From assembly GCA_040954595.2 (NCBI GenBank), contig CM082593.2:372001-436000 (forward strand): a stretch of 64,000 nt of DNA, written 5' to 3'. The notes beneath the pieces are model-generated. The model was not told the origin of the DNA, ran no database searches, and saw nothing but the letters and a program-made list of their open reading frames with translations. This DNA comes from Balanoglossus misakiensis. Lineage: Eukaryota > Hemichordata. Positions 60,301-64,000 of the stretch are shown in pieces (position 1 is the first letter of the stretch; each line of letters opens with the position of its first letter). Both the position numbers and the translations under genes were made by a program.

Positions 60301-62213
60301 CAAATGCAGTAACATTATTTGGATTCCCGCCAAAATTTTGAATGTTACTTTGGATCCATTCTAAGGCAATGATGTTGTCAAGCAAACCCCAGTTACCAGC
60401 CGCCACTGGGTCATCAGTGCTGAGAAAGCCTGTGAGAAAAATGATAACATATGTGTTTATTTTAAAAGTATGGCTTAGTAGTTACAAAAACAGACATAAT
60501 TAATAATTGTTGTATTAATGTTTGAAGCTATAAACATGGTCAACAACTGTTAATAGACGACATAAGAATATTGAGAACAAGAAGAAAATTATATAAATGG
60601 TTTGTTTAATGGAATATGGATAAGGAAAAGGGAATCGGATGGCTCTCATTGAGTTCATCAGCATATAAATGGCTCTGCGTATCCCCTCCCTTCATGCTGT
60701 GTTTGACATAGTCAATCTCACATACAAGAGCGATAAATCCCAATATACAAAAGTAATATGGAATTGTGTCACTTGCCCCGTAATGGAAGTGAACCATTTG
60801 GGATTATTTAGATGTGAATTTCAATTACTGTTATACCACTTTTGCAATGAATCTCGTTAAATGTTTAACAGTTGAAACGTGGCATACCAAAGTCTGTAAA
60901 TTTCTCAATGTAGCATATAGATGAAACACTAAACGTGTAAATAAATGTAAGTTTAACTCTGTCGTTCCTGAAGTTCCTGAGTCTATCGTCAGAAGCCTTT
61001 GTTATGGCACATACACTGCAATAGATGTAATGTTGACAGTAGTAAACTATCAATTGCTATCTTCCGTATTATTTCAAGTAAAACAGAACAGTAACACCAC
61101 AGGGAAAATATGAATTAGCCTGACCAAAAATCATAACATGCGTCAGAGATGTGTAATTTGGCGTTAATTGGCCCCTCTTTTTCCCTCAGACCATAATCAC
61201 TGTCCTGCCCAGAAGGTGCTTTGTTAACCCCATTTGGAAGGAGGTGAACATGCATACCAAGAGAACACAGACGATAGCTGATGGTTACTATTATTACATC
61301 CTTCTGTGCCAGGAGACTCCCATCATAGCCCTCAGCATTACCAGAAGTGAAACAGCCACCGTGGATCCACACCATAACAGGCAAAAGCGTACTTGGATTG
61401 TGCTGGTAATTAAGAAAATGTGTTTTCGTTATATATTGCATATGCCCTGCAACATCACTTAGATTTGCGACAGTATTAATGCACATCATTATTTTGGATA
61501 ATTTCATGTTTTTTTTTACCGGGAATGGCGATGTGATGATCTTCTATGTGTACAACTGATGGCAAATTTCCTCAATTGATTCTGTGGCCAATCTGCAGTG
61601 ATATCCACTGCAGCATATCAGTTAGTCAAGTTAACATACTCCCAATTCCATTTTATACCTGATCTTCAATCAAAGTGATAATTGAAATTCCTGCCATGTA
61701 ATTGTAAAGACATTTTCATGCAAATCAGCTCAAACGATGCAGGTATGGCTAGAGCAAATGATTGCAGTGTTATATTATGCCATTTGATATCTGAATAACT
61801 TAGTCATCATTTTTTTTAAAGTCTTTCGTGTCCTGAAATTCTTCTTTGTGATTAAGTGAAGTACTTACGTTTGCGAAAGGGGTGTATATATTCATGTAAA
61901 GGCAATCTTCATCGGATAATGGACTGTTCCTCTGAGGACATTGGCGCTTGAAAGTAAAACAATCCAAAACTCCACCCCATGGTGTAGGATTTTTCGGGGC
62001 TGCAAATCGCAGGTTTCCGAGGGGCGGATCAGCGAAGGGAACGCCCAGGTATACGTCCAGGTATTTTCCATCTGTTTGGAGAGTTCTCATTCCACGAATT
62101 GTTCCAGCGGTGGTTTCTGCTGTGACGTAGGTGTGATTGACGTAATCGACCGAATATGCACTAGTGAAGACAAAGAACGCGCACAATAATAAGATCGGCT
62201 TTAGGGCATCCAT
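57368..62213 (-). CDS. Carboxylesterase / cholinesterase-family alpha-beta hydrolase, secreted and probably GPI-anchored
   Basis: Ester hydrolase of 596 residues, complete. Coding exons, reverse strand: 62213-61869, 61402-61258, 60429-60244, 59976-59783, 59613-59475, 58881-58709, 58501-58372, 58092-57912, 57665-57368; all phases join. Signal peptide 1-19 ([12 protein letters not shown]). Family blocks in order: [29 protein letters not shown], oxyanion loop HGGC (129-132), [14 protein letters not shown], nucleophile elbow GQSSGG (Ser209), [22 protein letters not shown] (Glu333), [11 protein letters not shown] (His441), IWEEF. The triad Ser-Glu-His is complete, so it should be active. The choline-site Trp of acetylcholinesterase is absent, favouring a general carboxylesterase. 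The C-terminus is hydrophobic ([13 protein letters not shown]) with only three residues after it, typical of a GPI signal. Exon 6 uses a weak AAG acceptor. Confidence 0.93.
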
Positions 62214-64000
62214 CTTTGCTTTTTAGGTACGCAGCTAACAGTGCCACAGAAACGATGTGATACTTTGGCTGACTTGCACACGGAATGCATGTGAACTAAA
62301 GTGATGTTTCACTCCATAATCACTAATCGCTATCATTTGACTTACATATTGTCTGTATCCCTTTTATCAGATGTCCATTAGGCCTATTTATGCAAAATAG
62401 TTTATTCACCTCATATGGCTGACTTGATAAAACTGACAAAATGTCGCAGTCGTGGCAGTATATGTGTTCTAGAAACACTGGTGTCAGACAAACAGCTCGA
62501 TGTAGGATATCGAAATCACAGTTACAGAAATAATGTTCATAACACTGTGATGTTTTTTTCACACAAATAAGTTATATTTCTATGGTATTTATATTTCTTA
62601 GGAAAATATAATATGAGAAATTAGGCGACCGGTTTAATGATAAAGCGTAAGATAGGCTTGCCTAAAAGATTAAAAATGTATGACCTGTACCGGTATGTAC
62701 CGTAGACTGTGCATGGTTTTATCAATGTTGCTGAACTGATAGAGTCATTCCAGCGTAACTTTATTGACAAATGACAAGTGCACAGGCCAGCGTTTGAAAT
62801 TATTGCCTGTCCACCTGTTCGAGATGGGTAGATTTCGCATCCGGTTGGAAAAAAATCAATCTGTCTTACCCAGGAGCTGCAAACTTTAATAATTTATTCA
62901 AAGGACTAGTTGACCTTAGAAAATGCTGATAAAATTCGAGCAGGGAACTATCGGGAAGGACCGACAATGTTGGAAAGGAATACCAGCCCTGATGAGCATG
63001 ACAATCAAATTAAATACCCCCCCAACAAAATCTTGGTTATGCTGGGGACTCAGGCAATATAATACTAATTATACTAGACTAATACATGTAATAATTAATT
63101 TCTGTCATATATATGACTAATAAGGCTAAATGCGCCATGACACCTGGTATCCAGTCCAATCACACTTAACGTTCCTCCTGTTTATAATAGTTATCATGCA
63201 CGCAAGTCAAGTTCCTATTTGGAAACTTGTCTGCCAACTGTACAATTTTTTTCTTCGTAATGCAGGACTTGATCTTGTTTATTGATGAGGAGGAAAAATC
63301 GGCAATGATTCATCTGTCAAGATTTGACGAAATTGTAGAAAAATTGAGAAAAACCAAAGCAGGTAGAAAATGAATATTCAAGTACAAGGTAAGCTCTTTC
63401 TAATTGTCTGCTATTACGTAACATGAAGCGAAGCATAGCTTTCTTTTCTTCTAGCGGATGTGATGTTCAAATTGCATAATACGCTGTATACGCAATGAGC
63501 ATTTACCATGCTGTACCGTATAAGTTGCGTGATGTAATACAAGTGGCATCTTACTACGGTTACCCGTACGCGTTCTTGGTCATGACTTGGGCATTCGTAC
63601 AGTACAGCAGCTTTTTTGTAACCAGCACTCAGGTTACCCGCAAACTGCACTTCATTATAAGTGCTATAATTCAGATAGTTTCCATGCTTACAACTATCCA
63701 TGCATGTAATATACCACACACCTGCTGCTTAATTTGAATCAATTTTCAAAAGAGGTGATTATATTCCTCCCCTCCCATGCTCATTAGATAAGGTCTTATA
63801 ATGACATAGCCATCCCCTTACAAATATCTCTGTAATTGCCCAGATAATTTTTAGCAATTCCCGTCATTTTCCAGTCTAATCCATATATCCTGTGTCAAAT
63901 AAGATTGTTGACGTCCTCTCATATAAACTGCATACTTGCAAGGACTCACAGGGTCTTGCAGATTTCAGGAATTGTTCTACTTGTGTCACAAACCGGTATT
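62214..64000. other. Region upstream of the esterase gene
   Basis: It should contain the esterase 5' UTR and promoter, but no TATA box at a fitting distance is visible. A reverse frame at 63414-63719 has no family features. Nothing else is seen. Confidence 0.45.

Noticed and set aside
1-64000. tRNA, rRNA, CRISPR or viral sequences
   Set aside because: No A/B-box pairs, rRNA segments, spaced repeats or viral polymerase motifs were seen on either strand.

Overview
This is nuclear genomic DNA from an animal. The genes are split into many small exons with GT-AG introns, long AT-rich introns, microsatellites and small foldback repeats; there are no operons and no bacterial or organellar features. 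The gene set (a Rap GEF with two cyclic-nucleotide-binding-like modules, a rhodopsin-family GPCR, a short cadherin and a GPI-type carboxylesterase), with vertebrate-like exon boundaries in the GEF, suggests an invertebrate deuterostome. A hemichordate, echinoderm or lancelet would fit; the species cannot be read from the window. All gene models were built by hand from splice sites, reading phase and remembered family sequences. Every junction in the four main models keeps the frame.

Layout. (1) 1-6473: no gene recognised; probably 5' intron or upstream DNA of the first gene. (2) 6474-32517, plus strand: a RAPGEF2/RAPGEF6-type (PDZ-GEF) gene with 32 coding exons, plus an apparent alternative first exon at 13446-13552. 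Only its most N-terminal exon is missing. Its 3' UTR runs to about 33.96 kb. (3) 34291-41424, minus strand, tail-to-tail with the GEF: a complete 350-residue class A GPCR in five coding exons, with a 5' non-coding exon and an octamer/TATA promoter near 42.1 kb. Its 5.3 kb intron holds a 40-bp tandem repeat, a hairpin-ended element and a CpG-richer patch. (4) 42.1-46.0 kb: intergenic, with a 121-bp foldback element. (5) 46013-51644, minus strand: a complete, unusually short (458 residue) type I cadherin with three EC repeats, probably with a 5' non-coding exon ending at 53349. (6) 53.6-57.3 kb: no gene seen. (7) 57368-62213, minus strand: a complete 596-residue carboxylesterase/cholinesterase-family protein with signal peptide, Ser-Glu-His triad and GPI-like tail. 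(8) 62.2-64 kb: no gene seen.

The genes do not form a pathway. The GEF is expected to activate Rap small GTPases at cell junctions, and the cadherin, GPCR and esterase act at the cell surface; their adjacency looks like ordinary genome neighbourhood. The most useful observations are: a second promoter that would make a GEF lacking its first cyclic-nucleotide-binding module; a duplicated RTQSLG phosphosite-like motif on two consecutive small exons; a hydrophobic insertion after the GEF catalytic domain; a GPCR with altered DRY and NPxxY switches; the minimal three-EC cadherin; and an 89-bp family of inverted-repeat elements with several copies inside one gene.
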